Under the pieces are notes generated by a model. That model was not told where the DNA came from. It ran no database searches and worked only from the letters and a program-made list of their open reading frames with translations. A DNA stretch of 64,000 nt from Saprospira grandis (lineage in GTDB: Bacteria > Bacteroidota > Bacteroidia > Chitinophagales > Saprospiraceae), in assembly GCF_027594745.1 (NCBI RefSeq), contig NZ_CP110854.1, positions 1,714,501 to 1,778,500 of the forward strand, read 5' to 3'. Both the position numbers and the translations under genes were made by a program. This document shows, piece after piece, positions 35,362-44,263 of the stretch; the stretch's first letter is position 1; every line of letters begins with the position of its first letter.

Positions 35362-36456
35362 ATGCGATACTTTCTCCCTTTTTTAGCCCTTTTACTTTTT
35401 GCTTGCCAAGGAGAAGCACCAACTTCTAGTCAGGAAGAAACGCAAAGCTCTTCTTCTCTAGAGCTTCGGCAGGCCCAAGGGTTTAAGGTCAGGGCCATAG
35501 AAAATGGACAATATTTAGTAGAAATTGACGAACAGCGCTTTTGCCTTTATCCTAGGACGTTGAAAATCAGCAAAAGGCTGGAAAACTACCAGTATTTGCC
35601 CTACCCCCTAAAAAGAGTGGTCTGCAAAAGCAGTCCCGCCTGGGCCATGATCGAACTCCTCGATGAGCGTAAAAGTGTAGTGGGCATTTCTGATGCTAGA
35701 GATTTTGAAAGCCCTTATGTTAAGTATCTCCCCGAATTGGGCCGAGAACAGCTTAATTATGAGGCTTTGCTTTTGCTATCGCCGGAGTTGGTGGTTGGTT
35801 ATGGGGCCAAAGCCGACCCCAAACTAGCCGACCTAAATATTCCCGAGCTTCGCCTTAAAGAATATGCAGAAGCCTCTCCCCTCGCCCAGATGGAATGGAT
35901 TCGCTTGTTTGGTCTGCTCTTCGAAAAAGATGAGATAGCCCAAAACTTTGTAAATGAGCGTTTTGCCGCCTACGAAGAATTAAAACAACTAGCCCAAAAG
36001 GCCCAAACACGGCCTTCAGTTTTGCTAGGTAGCCAGTTTGGCGGTGGCTGGTATTTGGCTGGAGGAAAAAGCTTTATGGCCCAATATCTAGCCGATGCAC
36101 AAGCCAATTATCTCTGGAAGGACTTGCCCGGAAAAGAGGGGGTTCCCCTAGATTTTGAGGCCGTTTTGGCCAAAGGACAAAAGGCCGATTACTGGCTTAA
36201 TGTGGGGAGTTACAGGAGCTTCGAGGAGCTAAGGGCCAATAACCCCCGATATGCCCTTTTCCAGGCCTTTCAGCAAAAAAAGATCTATAATTATTATGGC
36301 TATCGTTTCTGTGGCACAGGTCGCCACGGTTTCTTTGAATCAGGCACTATTTATCCCGATGAAGTGCTTGGCGACCTGATCCATATTTTCCACCCAGAGC
36401 TTTTGCCCAATTGGCAGCTTCATTATTATTATGATTGGGCGGATGATGCATTTTAA
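35362..36456 (+). CDS. ABC-transporter substrate-binding lipoprotein (iron/cobalamin type)
   Basis: The 364-residue protein has a lipoprotein signal (LALLLFA-CQGE). It then shows the periplasmic-binding fold of the BtuF/FepB class: YLPYPLKRVVCKSSPAWAMIELLDERKSVVGISD, YEALLLLSPELVVGYG, VLLGSQFGGGWYLAGGKSFMAQYLADA and a C-terminal GHFFESGTIYPDEVLGDLIHIFHPELL-like end. It probably captures an iron chelate or cobalamin. The permease gene starts inside its last codons. No matching ATPase gene follows in this window. Confidence 0.88.
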   Translation: MRYFLPFLALLLFACQGEAPTSSQEETQSSSSLELRQAQGFKVRAIENGQYLVEIDEQRFCLYPRTLKISKRLENYQYLPYPLKRVVCKSSPAWAMIELLDERKSVVGISDARDFESPYVKYLPELGREQLNYEALLLLSPELVVGYGAKADPKLADLNIPELRLKEYAEASPLAQMEWIRLFGLLFEKDEIAQNFVNERFAAYEELKQLAQKAQTRPSVLLGSQFGGGWYLAGGKSFMAQYLADAQANYLWKDLPGKEGVPLDFEAVLAKGQKADYWLNVGSYRSFEELRANNPRYALFQAFQQKKIYNYYGYRFCGTGRHGFFESGTIYPDEVLGDLIHIFHPELLPNWQLHYYYDWADDAF

Positions 36457-37456
36457 CCGATTTTTTTCGCTCTTTCTGGCCCTGCTGCTGCTCTTCGCCC
36501 TAAGTTTGGCGCTGGGCTCTAGCCCTATTTCCATCAGCCAATTGTGGCAAGGGCTTTCTCTTGGCCCTCAATCTACCGAAGGGCTGGCGAGTATCATTTG
36601 GCAGCTGCGCCTCCCCCGAAGTCTGGCCGCCATTTTGGCCGGTGCGGGCTTGTCGGTTAGTGGACTTTTACTGCAAACTTTTTTCCGAAACCCCATTGCG
36701 GGCCCCTTTGTTTTGGGTATTAGTAGCGCAGCTGGACTAGGAGCGGCGCTCTGGATTATGGGTGGCAGCTTACTGGGCCTAAGCTCATTTTGGGCCGCTA
36801 GCCGATGGGGACTTTTAGCGGCCGCAGCCAGCGGGGCCGCCTTTTGCCTCTTTATTTTGTTGCTTTTAGCTTGGCGCCTGGGCCAACGGCCCGCTCATCT
36901 GCTCCTGATGGGCCTGATGCTAGGCAGTTTTACCAATGCTTTTATTCTTTTTCTCCAATATTTTAGCCCCAAAGAAGAATTGCAGTCTTTTATTTTTTGG
37001 AGCATGGGCGACCTCAACCGCCTGGGCTGGAGCGAGCTGGCCTTGCTCACGCCTTTGGTCTTTTTTGCCCTCTTTTTGGCCTTTTTACTGGCTCAGGGAC
37101 TCAATATTTGGCTCCTAGGCTCTACCGAAGCCCGTTCTTTGGGCCTCAATACCAGCCGCCTGCGCTGGCAAATTCTTCTCATTTCTTCTCTTTTGGCTGG
37201 GGGCATCACGGCTTTTTGTGGCCCTATTGGCTTTGTGGGCATGGCCGTACCGCATTTGGCCCGATTGATTTTAGGCAGCCAGCGCCATCAAGTTTTACTG
37301 CCTTTTACGGCCCTTTTGGGGGCGGTTTTGCTGCTGGCCTGCCAAATTTTGGCCCAGCTTCCTGGCCTCGAGCAATTGCTGCCCATCAATCTCATTAGCT
37401 CTCTGTTTGGGGCCCCATTTCTGCTCTTTCTGCTGCTCACTAAGCCCTTGGATTAG
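36443..37456 (+). CDS. FecCD-family iron-type ABC transporter permease
   Basis: The roughly 337-residue protein has about ten hydrophobic helices and the FecCD landmarks: QLRLPRSLAAILAGAGLSVSGLLLQTFFRNPIAGPFVLGISSAAGLGA near the start, the HLLLMGLMLGSF region, and AFCGPIGFVGMAVPHLARLILG. It is an inner-membrane permease for the binding protein upstream, which it overlaps by about 14 bases, so it is coupled to it. Start choices are 36431, 36443 or 36446. The GGGGC of repeat copy 15 begins at the last base of its stop codon. Confidence 0.88.
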   Translation: MMHFNRFFSLFLALLLLFALSLALGSSPISISQLWQGLSLGPQSTEGLASIIWQLRLPRSLAAILAGAGLSVSGLLLQTFFRNPIAGPFVLGISSAAGLGAALWIMGGSLLGLSSFWAASRWGLLAAAASGAAFCLFILLLLAWRLGQRPAHLLLMGLMLGSFTNAFILFLQYFSPKEELQSFIFWSMGDLNRLGWSELALLTPLVFFALFLAFLLAQGLNIWLLGSTEARSLGLNTSRLRWQILLISSLLAGGITAFCGPIGFVGMAVPHLARLILGSQRHQVLLPFTALLGAVLLLACQILAQLPGLEQLLPINLISSLFGAPFLLFLLLTKPLD

Positions 37457-37630
37457 GGGCCTCCGCTGCGGCTACGCCTTGCGGCGCTATGCTGCGGGGC
37501 TCGCAGCTCTGCTCGGCCCTTCACAAAACTTCGCTAGCGCTCGTTTTGTTCGGTCTGGCCTTCGGCCACCCGCTCCGCAGCGCTAGGCCTGGCCCTGGCC
37601 CAATGGGCCAGCCAAAAGGCCCTTTGGGCC
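37456..37630 (+). repeat. GC-rich modular element, copy 15 (type B)
   Basis: GGGGCCTCCGC/GCGGCGCTATG, core variant GCAGCTCTGCTCGGCCCTTC, a long hairpin ACAAAACTTCGC...GCTCGTTTTGT, GGTCTGGCCTTCGGCCA, GCGCTAGGCC and extra GGCC hairpins. It starts on the last base of the permease stop codon (37454-37456). Confidence 0.8.
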
Positions 37631-37662
37631 AAAAAAAAGCCGGCTCCCTTTGGGAGCCGGCC
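37631..37662 (-). terminator. Terminator of the Cys-rich gene
   Basis: Minus-strand perfect stem GGCCGGCTCCC aaa GGGAGCCGGC followed by eight Ts, 24 bases past the stop at 37686. Confidence 0.9.
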
Positions 37663-37685
37663 TCAAGATTATTTAGCACAAAAGC

Positions 37686-38135
37686 TTAGCCTTTTTGGGC
37701 AGCTTTGGTCTTTTTGTCAGCAGCGGCAGCAGCAGTAGCTTTGGCCTTAGACTTACAGCAAGACTTTTTGCCTCCCTTGGTACAAGCAGCGGCAGATTTA
37801 GTGCAAGCTTTTTTAGACTTTGTGCAGCTTTTCTTACCACCATTAGCGGTAGCAGTAGCAGCAGCTTTTGACTTGCAGCAAGATTTGCCAGCTGCAGCCT
37901 TAGAGCAAGACTTTGTGTTGGCAGCAGCAGTAGCTGAAGCCTTAGACTTGCAACAACCTTTTTTGTCGCCTTTTTTGCAAGCGGCTTTGTTGGTACAAGC
38001 TTTCTTAGATTTTGTGCAAGTTTTTGTAGTTGCTGTAGCTTCAGACTTGGCAGCCTTGGCTGCAGCGTGAGGACATTGTGCGTGAGCCATGCCAGCAAAC
38101 ATTAGCATAGCGAAAAGCATCATGATTTGTTTCAT
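37686..38135 (-). CDS. Secreted Cys/Lys/Ala-rich repetitive protein
   Basis: From MKQIMMLFAM the product has 149 residues: a signal peptide (LMFAGMAHA-QC) and a low-complexity mature part of about 130 residues with about 14 Cys, almost no acidic residues and hardly any hydrophobic ones. The unit SCCKSKA(x)ATA...KSCTKSKKACTKxAAACTKGGKK is repeated with variation. It has a strong own terminator. Its composition suggests metal binding or disulfide-linked, polyanion-binding surface material; this is an inference. No known family fits. A start 39 bases upstream is possible but would precede the signal peptide. Confidence 0.75.
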   Translation of the reverse strand: MKQIMMLFAMLMFAGMAHAQCPHAAAKAAKSEATATTKTCTKSKKACTNKAACKKGDKKGCCKSKASATAAANTKSCSKAAAGKSCCKSKAAATATANGGKKSCTKSKKACTKSAAACTKGGKKSCCKSKAKATAAAAADKKTKAAQKG

Positions 38136-38317
38136 GCTGTGAAATTTAAGTAAGTAATGAAAATGTATGTACAAAAATGATACACTTTTAGTAGAGCGCA
38201 GCCAAAACTACTGAAAAAGATTGAACTAAAACAATAGTTAATTAAACATTAACAGCTAAAATTGCTTTGGCTTATATATCTACTGGCTTATTTATGACGG
38301 TTTTAGGGCCATTAGGT

Positions 38318-38782
38318 TTAATCGTCTCGGCCTAAAATGACTCTTTTCTTTTCTTCAAACTCGTATTGGTCAATAATTCCCTTATCGAGTAGGTCTTGCC
38401 AAGCGGCTAGGGTATCGGCCTGCTCGCCCGTAATCTTTTTGACCGCAATTTTTTTATTGTTCAGGCGGTTTTGAGTTTTTTCTCGCTCTTCTTTTAGGCG
38501 CAGGCGCTCTAGTTGGAGTTTTTCGCGGTAAAGCGCTTGTTTTTCTCGGACCAACATGCGGCCCACCCCTGCAGTAGTATCATAGTTGTACTTATGGTCA
38601 AAGGTATCTTGAGACATAAACAACAGCATAATAAAATCAACGAGGGCAATGAGGCCCGGGATTCCGGTCCAAAACAACAGCAGATAAAGAATTCCTTGCA
38701 CTGGGCGATTCAGGTAAAACTTATGAATGCCGATAAAGCCGAGAAAGAAGGCCAAAATGGCCGCAACAAATTTGTTTTTCAT
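38318..38782 (-). CDS. TM2-domain protein with C-terminal SHOCT-like motif
   Basis: The 154-residue protein from MKNKFVAAIL has a TM2 domain in residues 1-58 (AILAFFLGFIGIHKFYLNRPVQGILYLLLFWTGIPGLIALVDFIMLL), with the diagnostic GxxGxHKFYL step, then a Lys/Glu/Arg coiled part and an ending (LLDKGIIDQYEFEEKKRVILG) that resembles a short SHOCT domain. It is an inner-membrane protein of unknown role. It is monocistronic. Confidence 0.85.
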   Translation of the reverse strand: MKNKFVAAILAFFLGFIGIHKFYLNRPVQGILYLLLFWTGIPGLIALVDFIMLLFMSQDTFDHKYNYDTTAGVGRMLVREKQALYREKLQLERLRLKEEREKTQNRLNNKKIAVKKITGEQADTLAAWQDLLDKGIIDQYEFEEKKRVILGRDD

Positions 38783-38894
38783 AGAATGGGTAGTACTTAC
38801 AAACTCAAAACGATTAAAACGCAAAATAAGTTACAGCTTTTTCTGAAAACTTAGCTATAAGTTGGCCAACTGCTGCTCTATTTATTGCGGCAAG

Positions 38895-39043
38895 CAGGCG
38901 GCGAAGCCGCCGCAAAGGAGCGAAGCGACTGGCCTAGCGATGGGAAGCAGTGCGGCGCAGCCGCAGACCAAGGCCGTCAGGCCGCAGGGCCGAGCAGACC
39001 TGCGAGCTGCGGACCGTAGCGCCCGCCGCAGGCGGGAGGCCCC
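38895..39043 (-). repeat. GC-rich modular element, copy 16 (type B)
   Basis: Minus orientation: GGGGCCTCCCGCC/GGCGGGCGCTACG, core GCAGGTCTGCTCGGCCCTGC, hairpin GGCCTGACGGCC, GGTCTGCGGC/GCCGCA, CATCGCTAGGCC and a terminal GGCGGC hairpin. It starts 15 bases past the stop at 39059. Confidence 0.8.
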
Positions 39044-39058
39044 AAAAAAACAGCAGTT

Positions 39059-39556
39059 TTATACTGTTCCTTGTTTATTGTACACCCGCCAATAGGAAAT
39101 GAGCAGGCGAAAAGGGAGCAGAATGGCTGCGATAATGCTAGCCACGCCAAAAAAGAGGTACTCGCCCTTCATATAATCTAGAAGTTGTTGCTGTTGTTTG
39201 ATGCCTACCTCGGGATAAAAATAGGGGGTAAAGCTAGGCAGGCCTTCAGACTCCATAAAGTCCTGAAAATTGAAGGTATATTCGATTAGCTTAAAAATCA
39301 GGGGAATACTAGCAAAAATAATTACAAACTTGGCCCATTGCGCATAGGCCAGAAAGCTATATTTGAGCAAAAAAAGGTGGCGGGTATAGGTAACAAAAAT
39401 GATAATAAAGAGGGCATTGGCATAGACAAAGCTCCAGTCCTGCATAATGCTAAAAAGCGGGTAAGTGAGCAGGCCCACCAACAAGAGCGTAAGTGCCCAG
39501 AAGATGATTTCGAGTTTGAGTTTGAGTTGAAATTGTTGTTTTGCAAGATCCGTCAT
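39059..39556 (-). CDS. Inner-membrane protein, unrecognised
   Basis: The 165-residue product has about four hydrophobic helices (IIFWALTLLLVGLLTYPLF, FVYANALFIIIFVTYT, FVIIFASIPLIFKLI, FFGVASIIAAILLPFRLLI) and a short cytoplasmic tail. I do not recognise a family. It lies 26 bases after the recombinase gene and is probably the last gene of a MerR-xer-membrane protein operon. Confidence 0.65.
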   Translation of the reverse strand: MTDLAKQQFQLKLKLEIIFWALTLLLVGLLTYPLFSIMQDWSFVYANALFIIIFVTYTRHLFLLKYSFLAYAQWAKFVIIFASIPLIFKLIEYTFNFQDFMESEGLPSFTPYFYPEVGIKQQQQLLDYMKGEYLFFGVASIIAAILLPFRLLISYWRVYNKQGTV

Positions 39557-39582
39557 AGTATACTCTAGTTTAGCGGGCAAAA

Positions 39583-40482
39583 TTATTTCTTTTTTTTGGC
39601 TTTAGGGTGGCTTTGGGCATATACTTTCTTGAGCTGTTCTAAAGAGTTGTGGGTATAGACCTGTGTGGCGGCCAGGCTGCTATGGCCCAAAAGCAGCTTA
39701 ATAGCTTGTAGGTCGGCCCCTTGGTTGCTCAGGTGGGTGGCAAAACTATGGCGCAGACTATGCGGGCTGCGTTCTTCTTGGGTAGTAACGAGGCCCAAAT
39801 ACTGCCGCACCTTATTATACACCCATTTGGGGTAGGGAGCTTGGCCTTGGTCATTGAGGATAATGAGTCCTTTGGGGTCAAAATTGGCTAAACTCTCTTC
39901 AGCTAGGCCTTTAAAGGCGGCTAGGGCGGTATTGAGTTGGGGTAAAATGGGAATAATGCGCATTTTTTGGCCTTTTCCCAAAATTCTCAGTTGTTCGAGC
40001 CCTTCATCCCAATCGGTCCAGCGCAGGCCCAACAATTCGGCTCGGCGCATGCCCGTATGATAAAAAAGCTGCAACATCAGGCGGTCTCTTTGGCCTGGAA
40101 AATCGGCCTCAAAATAAGGTCCACTAAAGAGCTTGGCCAATTGCTGTTCGGCCAAAAAGTGAGGCAGGGCCGCCTTTTTTTTGGGCAGCTGTAGGGCTTG
40201 CATAGGGTTTTCTTGCAATTGGCCCTCCTGCATCAAAAACTTAAAATAGCGCTGCAAACTACTAGCCTTTCTGTGAATGGTGCTGCTTGCTCGGCCCTGC
40301 TGCATCAGCTCTACCAGCCAAGAGCGCAAAATGCCCAAATTGACGGCTTTGGCCTCTTCTAGCTCATATTTCTCCTTCAAAAAGGCATTAAACTGCCGCA
40401 AATCTGTAGCATAAGCCCGACAGCTATGCTCTGAATAGCGCTTTTCGTAGCGCAAAAACTGCAGAAAAGCCGCTAGCTGCAT
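39583..40482 (-). CDS. Tyrosine recombinase, XerC/XerD type
   Basis: The 299-residue protein has a SAM-like N-terminal domain (FLQFLRYEKRYSEHSCRAYATDLRQF) and a catalytic domain with the active-site residues visible: Arg in YHTGMRRAELLGLRW, the HSLRHSFATHLSNQGADLQAIKLLLGHSS box (His, Arg, His) and the nucleophile Tyr in ATQVYTH. Length and spacing fit XerC/D, which resolve chromosome dimers at dif. I see no phage or transposon context. It starts 2 bases after a MerR-type regulator gene. Confidence 0.88.
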   Translation of the reverse strand: MQLAAFLQFLRYEKRYSEHSCRAYATDLRQFNAFLKEKYELEEAKAVNLGILRSWLVELMQQGRASSTIHRKASSLQRYFKFLMQEGQLQENPMQALQLPKKKAALPHFLAEQQLAKLFSGPYFEADFPGQRDRLMLQLFYHTGMRRAELLGLRWTDWDEGLEQLRILGKGQKMRIIPILPQLNTALAAFKGLAEESLANFDPKGLIILNDQGQAPYPKWVYNKVRQYLGLVTTQEERSPHSLRHSFATHLSNQGADLQAIKLLLGHSSLAATQVYTHNSLEQLKKVYAQSHPKAKKKK

Positions 40483-40484
40483 AA

Positions 40485-41369
40485 TTAGGAGAGTTCTGAC
40501 AAAAAGTCGATAAATTCACTAAAATCCTCAAACAAACTGAGGTTGGGAGCCGCCTCTAAAGGGTGCATAATGGGTTGGGCCGAGCAAAATATCTGAATAT
40601 CGGGATAACGCTGACAAAGCGCCCCTAAAAACTCCTGTGGAGACAACTGCCCGTTGTTCGTCGAGCTGGTGGTAAATATACAAGTTGGCTTAAATTGCTC
40701 TACCGCCACTTCTAGCTCCTTGGGCGGAATCTGGCTGCCCAAATAGCAGCTCGCACAGCCTCTAGAGCGCAAATAATAATGGTACAATAGCAATAAAATC
40801 TCTTGTTGCTCGCCCAAGGGCTCAAATAACAACACCCTTGGCCGATCTTCTTTTGCAGGCTCATGCCCCAACAAATACAACTGATGGGCCAAGCGCTGCC
40901 GAATCAAATGATGCACAAATTGCTCATGCACAATACGCACCGCCCCCGTTAGCCAAAGCAAACTGAGCTTTTCCAAAAAGGGCAGCAAAAGCTTGGTCAA
41001 TAAAGCCTCAAAGCCCGACTTTTCCGCTTCCTGGTTCAAAATTCGCTCAAACTCCAGCTCATTAAATTCCATCATCGCCATGGTGAGCCGCTGCAATAAA
41101 TTGCTCTGCTCCTCGCTCTCCTCCGCAATATTTTCTACCCGCTCCAAAACCTCTGTTTGCGTCAAACGGGCAATCTTAGAAATACGCATACCGTTTCGGT
41201 TCAGGAACGCAATATTGAGCAAGTACTGCAAATCTTCATCCGTATAATACCGAATATTGGTTGCCGTGCGCTTGGGCTCAATTATATTATATCGCTGTTC
41301 CCAAATCCGAATCGTATGGGCTTTGATGCCAGACAGTTTTTCAAGGTCACGAATCGAATAGGTAGCCAA
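40485..41369 (-). CDS. MerR-family regulator with B12-binding-like C-domain
   Basis: The 294-residue protein has a MerR DNA-binding domain (SIRDLEKLSGIKAHTIRIWEQRY, RYYTDEDLQYLLNIAFLN). A helical linker and a C-terminal Rossmann-like domain of the CarH/LitR type follow (RVLLFEPLGEQQEILLLLYHYYLRSRG). In cobalamin-binding members this stretch carries DxHxxG; here it reads EQQEIL, so the lower-ligand His is absent and direct B12 light sensing is unlikely. It is the first gene of a probable operon with the xer gene. Confidence 0.85.
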   Translation of the reverse strand: MATYSIRDLEKLSGIKAHTIRIWEQRYNIIEPKRTATNIRYYTDEDLQYLLNIAFLNRNGMRISKIARLTQTEVLERVENIAEESEEQSNLLQRLTMAMMEFNELEFERILNQEAEKSGFEALLTKLLLPFLEKLSLLWLTGAVRIVHEQFVHHLIRQRLAHQLYLLGHEPAKEDRPRVLLFEPLGEQQEILLLLYHYYLRSRGCASCYLGSQIPPKELEVAVEQFKPTCIFTTSSTNNGQLSPQEFLGALCQRYPDIQIFCSAQPIMHPLEAAPNLSLFEDFSEFIDFLSELS

Positions 41370-41577
41370 AATGATGTATGCTTTGAGGGGTGGATTGGCT
41401 AAAGGCCGCTAAAAAATATTTTCTGATCTGCCTATTAACAGAAAAAGCCAATGCTTGGTTGAGCTTGGCTGTTACAAATATAGCCCAGAATTATCAATCT
41501 TACTAATATTTAGGGCCTTTTGTGGAGTGATTCCCTGCTTTTCAGGGCCAAAAGCTGAACAAAGTTTTTCTTTTTTT

Positions 41578-41755
41578 GGGGCCCGCGGCCGCCCTTTATT
41601 TTGGGGCGGCCGCCGCTAGGCTGCGCCGCTCGCAGGTCTGCTCGGCCCTGCGCCGCCTTCGGCGGCTGGGTCTGGCCTGCGGCCACGGCTGCGCAGCGCT
41701 GGGCCATTGGCCCAAAGGGCCCAAGGCGGCTTTGCCGCCTTGCCTTGCTGGACCA
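41578..41755 (+). repeat. GC-rich modular element, copy 17 (type B-like)
   Basis: GGGGCCCGCGGCCGCC with matching GGCGGCCGCCGCTAGG, core GCAGGTCTGCTCGGCCCTGC, hairpin GCCGCC/GGCGGC, GGTCTGGCC, GCGCTGGGCC, a GGCGGC/GCCGCC hairpin and the CTGGACCA end. It lies in the 449-base gap between the MerR gene and ppiD; the rest shows no gene. Confidence 0.8.
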
Positions 41756-41794
41756 AAAAAGCAGCCAACCCTCTAGCTAGAGAATTGGCTGCTT
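41755..41794 (-). terminator. Terminator of ppiD
   Basis: Minus-strand stem AAGCAGCCAATTCTCTAGC/GCTAGAGGGTTGGCTGC with six Ts after it, 25 bases past the stop at 41819. Confidence 0.85.
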
Positions 41795-41818
41795 TGTCAC
41801 TATCGGCTCAAAAATGGC

Positions 41819-44017
41819 CTAGTACATATCTGCGCGATTATCCTTGATGTTCATATCATCTTGGATAGCGCCCAAAAGCATTTCGCGGAAACCAGCAGGA
41901 CTAGCTGCGGCTGCAGGCAACAAGCTACGCATCACAAAGTTGCGCTTCTGTTGTACTGCATTGGGCATATTTTCCATAGAAGGACCATCCTGCTTATTGA
42001 TCAATTGGATCATGTAAACACCTTGCTCTCCAGCAAAAGGCTTAGATACTTTTCCTGTTTCCAATACATCGGCAACAGCAGTAAGCTTAGGCTCTACCCC
42101 ACCCACTTCACGGATAAAGGGGGCATCGTAGCGTACGCCATTGGCTGTTTCTACCTTAGCGCTGCTATATTTGCCAGCCATAGCTTCTAGAGAAGTTACG
42201 CCTTCTAGTTTCTTGAGGATAATCTCGGCTTTCTTCTCATTACGAACAATGCGCTCTACTTCTGCACGAACGCTATTGTCTTCAATGCTAGCCAAGCCTT
42301 CAGGCGATTTTTTAGCCAAGGCAGGGACCACCACTGCAGCAATCGTATTGTACTTAGGGTCAGTAAAAGGATAAATGCGTCCAGCTACTTCGCCATCTTT
42401 GGCCTCTTTATGCGCCCACTTGATGATTTCGGCAGCCTCAGCACCTTGCAAACCTTGAGTCAATACATAGTCATTGATTTCTAGACCAGCAGCATTGCTC
42501 AAACGAAGATTGGGATTTTTCTTAGCGGCAGCCTTGAGCTCTTCTAGCGTACGGTTGTTAGCCATAAACTCATTGGCTTTGGCCTCTGCTGTTCTTTCTG
42601 TTTCGGCAGAAGGCAAAATAGGCTCACTCTTATAAGCTAGACGAAGACCTACCTTATTTTCTCCAAATTTATAATCTGTAATTTGGATCAAGTGCATAGC
42701 ATTTTGCGTCTGAATGATCTCAAAGCTATCTTTTTGCCCTACATCAAAGATGAAGTTTTCAAAAGGAGCGCCATAGCTATCGCCACGGCCACGGTAACCC
42801 ATTTTACCTCCTTTGTCTTTAGTAGACATATCCATGCTATGTGCAGCAACCAAGTCATTAAAATTGGCGGTACCAGCAACAAGCAACTTGCGCAAAGAGT
42901 CGAGCTCTACATAAGCGGCCTGCATCGTATTGATATCGCGGCGGTTGACGGGCTTCATAATATGGCGGCAAGCCACAGAATCGGGCATAATCTTGCGATC
43001 CATCACCTTGACCATTTTGATTTGGCCCAAATTGTCGTAGTAAGGGCCATAAACCTGGCCTTTATCCATACTAAAGAGAGTATCCTTAATACTTGCATCT
43101 TGCCATTTTTCCTCTGTATAATAAATAGGATCTAGCTGGATGCGGTTAGTTTGTGCATAAGTGGTATCGCCTTGGCCAGAAGTTTTGGCAAAGTCGGCCA
43201 CCATAGAGGCATAAGTTTTTTCAAAGTTGGCAGTATCTGCAGCAGAAGGCTGTACATCAAAAACAACATACTCGATAGAGACATTGGCTTTGCGCTCATA
43301 GGCCTTGGGGTTCGCCTGAATATAGGCGCTAAGGTCTGCATCAGAAATGCTTACTTCTGCATTATCTACATCAGCATAGAGTACACGGCTGAAGTTGAAG
43401 TCATAAGTTCTGTTTTTGCGGGCATATTCTGCATTGACCATCCAAGCGGGGGCATAAACTCCTTTTTGGAGCATAGCAATATACTTAGCAGAGAGCTGCT
43501 CATCGGCTACTGATTTTTCTAGGGCCTCCCAAGCATTCAGGAACTGAATTTCTTGGTTAGTTAGCTCAGAGGCACTTTTTTCTTTCGCCTGAAAATAAGC
43601 ATTGCGTTGCTGCTCAATCATATTGCGGTCTACGCCAGCGCCCATTTGGGCAAACTGCTGGGCCACCAAAGGGCTAATATTTTGCCCAGTAAAGAGGTCC
43701 GTCAATTCTTCATCTGTAACAACGATGCCCAATTTTTTGGCCTGTTGCTTATAAATGACATTGCTCAAGAGGTCCTTCCAAGCCTGTTCGCGGATTTGCT
43801 CTTGGCTAGCTTGGGCCCCTTCATAATTTTTAATGTAGACATCAAAGTCTTCGCGAAGGACATCCTCTCCATTAATTTTTGCTACAATTCGCTGCTGAGC
43901 GCCCATTCCGCGGCCCACCGAGCTTACATCCATAAAGAGGAAGCCACCGATCCCGAGAATCACTAGCCCCATCATCACCCAACCAAACTGGTTGCGAATC
44001 TTTCCTAATACTGCCAT
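41819..44017 (-). CDS. ppiD: PpiD-like membrane-anchored peptidyl-prolyl isomerase
   Basis: The 732-residue protein has one N-terminal helix (FGWVMMGLVILGIGGFLFM, about residues 11-29), a SurA_N-type chaperone region (about 40-200) and a parvulin PPIase domain in the middle (KDKGGKMGYRGRGDSYGAPFENFIFDVGQKDSF, about 410-445). A second chaperone-like region follows, a layout typical of Bacteroidota PpiD. It should assist folding of exported proteins at the periplasmic face of the inner membrane. It is monocistronic and ends at its own terminator. Confidence 0.88.
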   Translation of the reverse strand: MAVLGKIRNQFGWVMMGLVILGIGGFLFMDVSSVGRGMGAQQRIVAKINGEDVLREDFDVYIKNYEGAQASQEQIREQAWKDLLSNVIYKQQAKKLGIVVTDEELTDLFTGQNISPLVAQQFAQMGAGVDRNMIEQQRNAYFQAKEKSASELTNQEIQFLNAWEALEKSVADEQLSAKYIAMLQKGVYAPAWMVNAEYARKNRTYDFNFSRVLYADVDNAEVSISDADLSAYIQANPKAYERKANVSIEYVVFDVQPSAADTANFEKTYASMVADFAKTSGQGDTTYAQTNRIQLDPIYYTEEKWQDASIKDTLFSMDKGQVYGPYYDNLGQIKMVKVMDRKIMPDSVACRHIMKPVNRRDINTMQAAYVELDSLRKLLVAGTANFNDLVAAHSMDMSTKDKGGKMGYRGRGDSYGAPFENFIFDVGQKDSFEIIQTQNAMHLIQITDYKFGENKVGLRLAYKSEPILPSAETERTAEAKANEFMANNRTLEELKAAAKKNPNLRLSNAAGLEINDYVLTQGLQGAEAAEIIKWAHKEAKDGEVAGRIYPFTDPKYNTIAAVVVPALAKKSPEGLASIEDNSVRAEVERIVRNEKKAEIILKKLEGVTSLEAMAGKYSSAKVETANGVRYDAPFIREVGGVEPKLTAVADVLETGKVSKPFAGEQGVYMIQLINKQDGPSMENMPNAVQQKRNFVMRSLLPAAAASPAGFREMLLGAIQDDMNIKDNRADMY

Positions 44018-44263
44018 AACTTTGTTCTACTTAGCGTTGGTTGAACAGATTTTTATGTAAATAATTTTCTTTCTTCCTTTCTCTCAAAAGGCGCTTTTTT
44101 CTGGGGTTTTTCTGCTCTATTTGGCCCAAAAGGCCCCTAAAAATGCTTGCAAAAATAAACATTTTTTTAAGGGCCGAGCAAATTATATCTGCAAAAAAGC
44201 CCTTAAGCCTTCATTTTTTGAGCTTTAAGCGGGATAATACGCAAAGATTTTCTCTTGCGTCTA

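Noticed and set aside
37673..38098. Leu-rich overlapping open frames on both strands at the Cys-rich gene
   Set aside because: They mirror the repetitive codons of the gene at 37686-38135 and have no signal, start context or homology.
38862..39095. Several Arg/Ala/Pro-rich open frames inside the repeat elements
   Set aside because: They are byproducts of GC-rich hairpin DNA, differ between copies in frame, and show no conserved protein.
39583..40482. Integrase of a mobile element
   Set aside because: The protein has the Xer layout and there is no tRNA, attachment repeat, excisionase or phage gene nearby.
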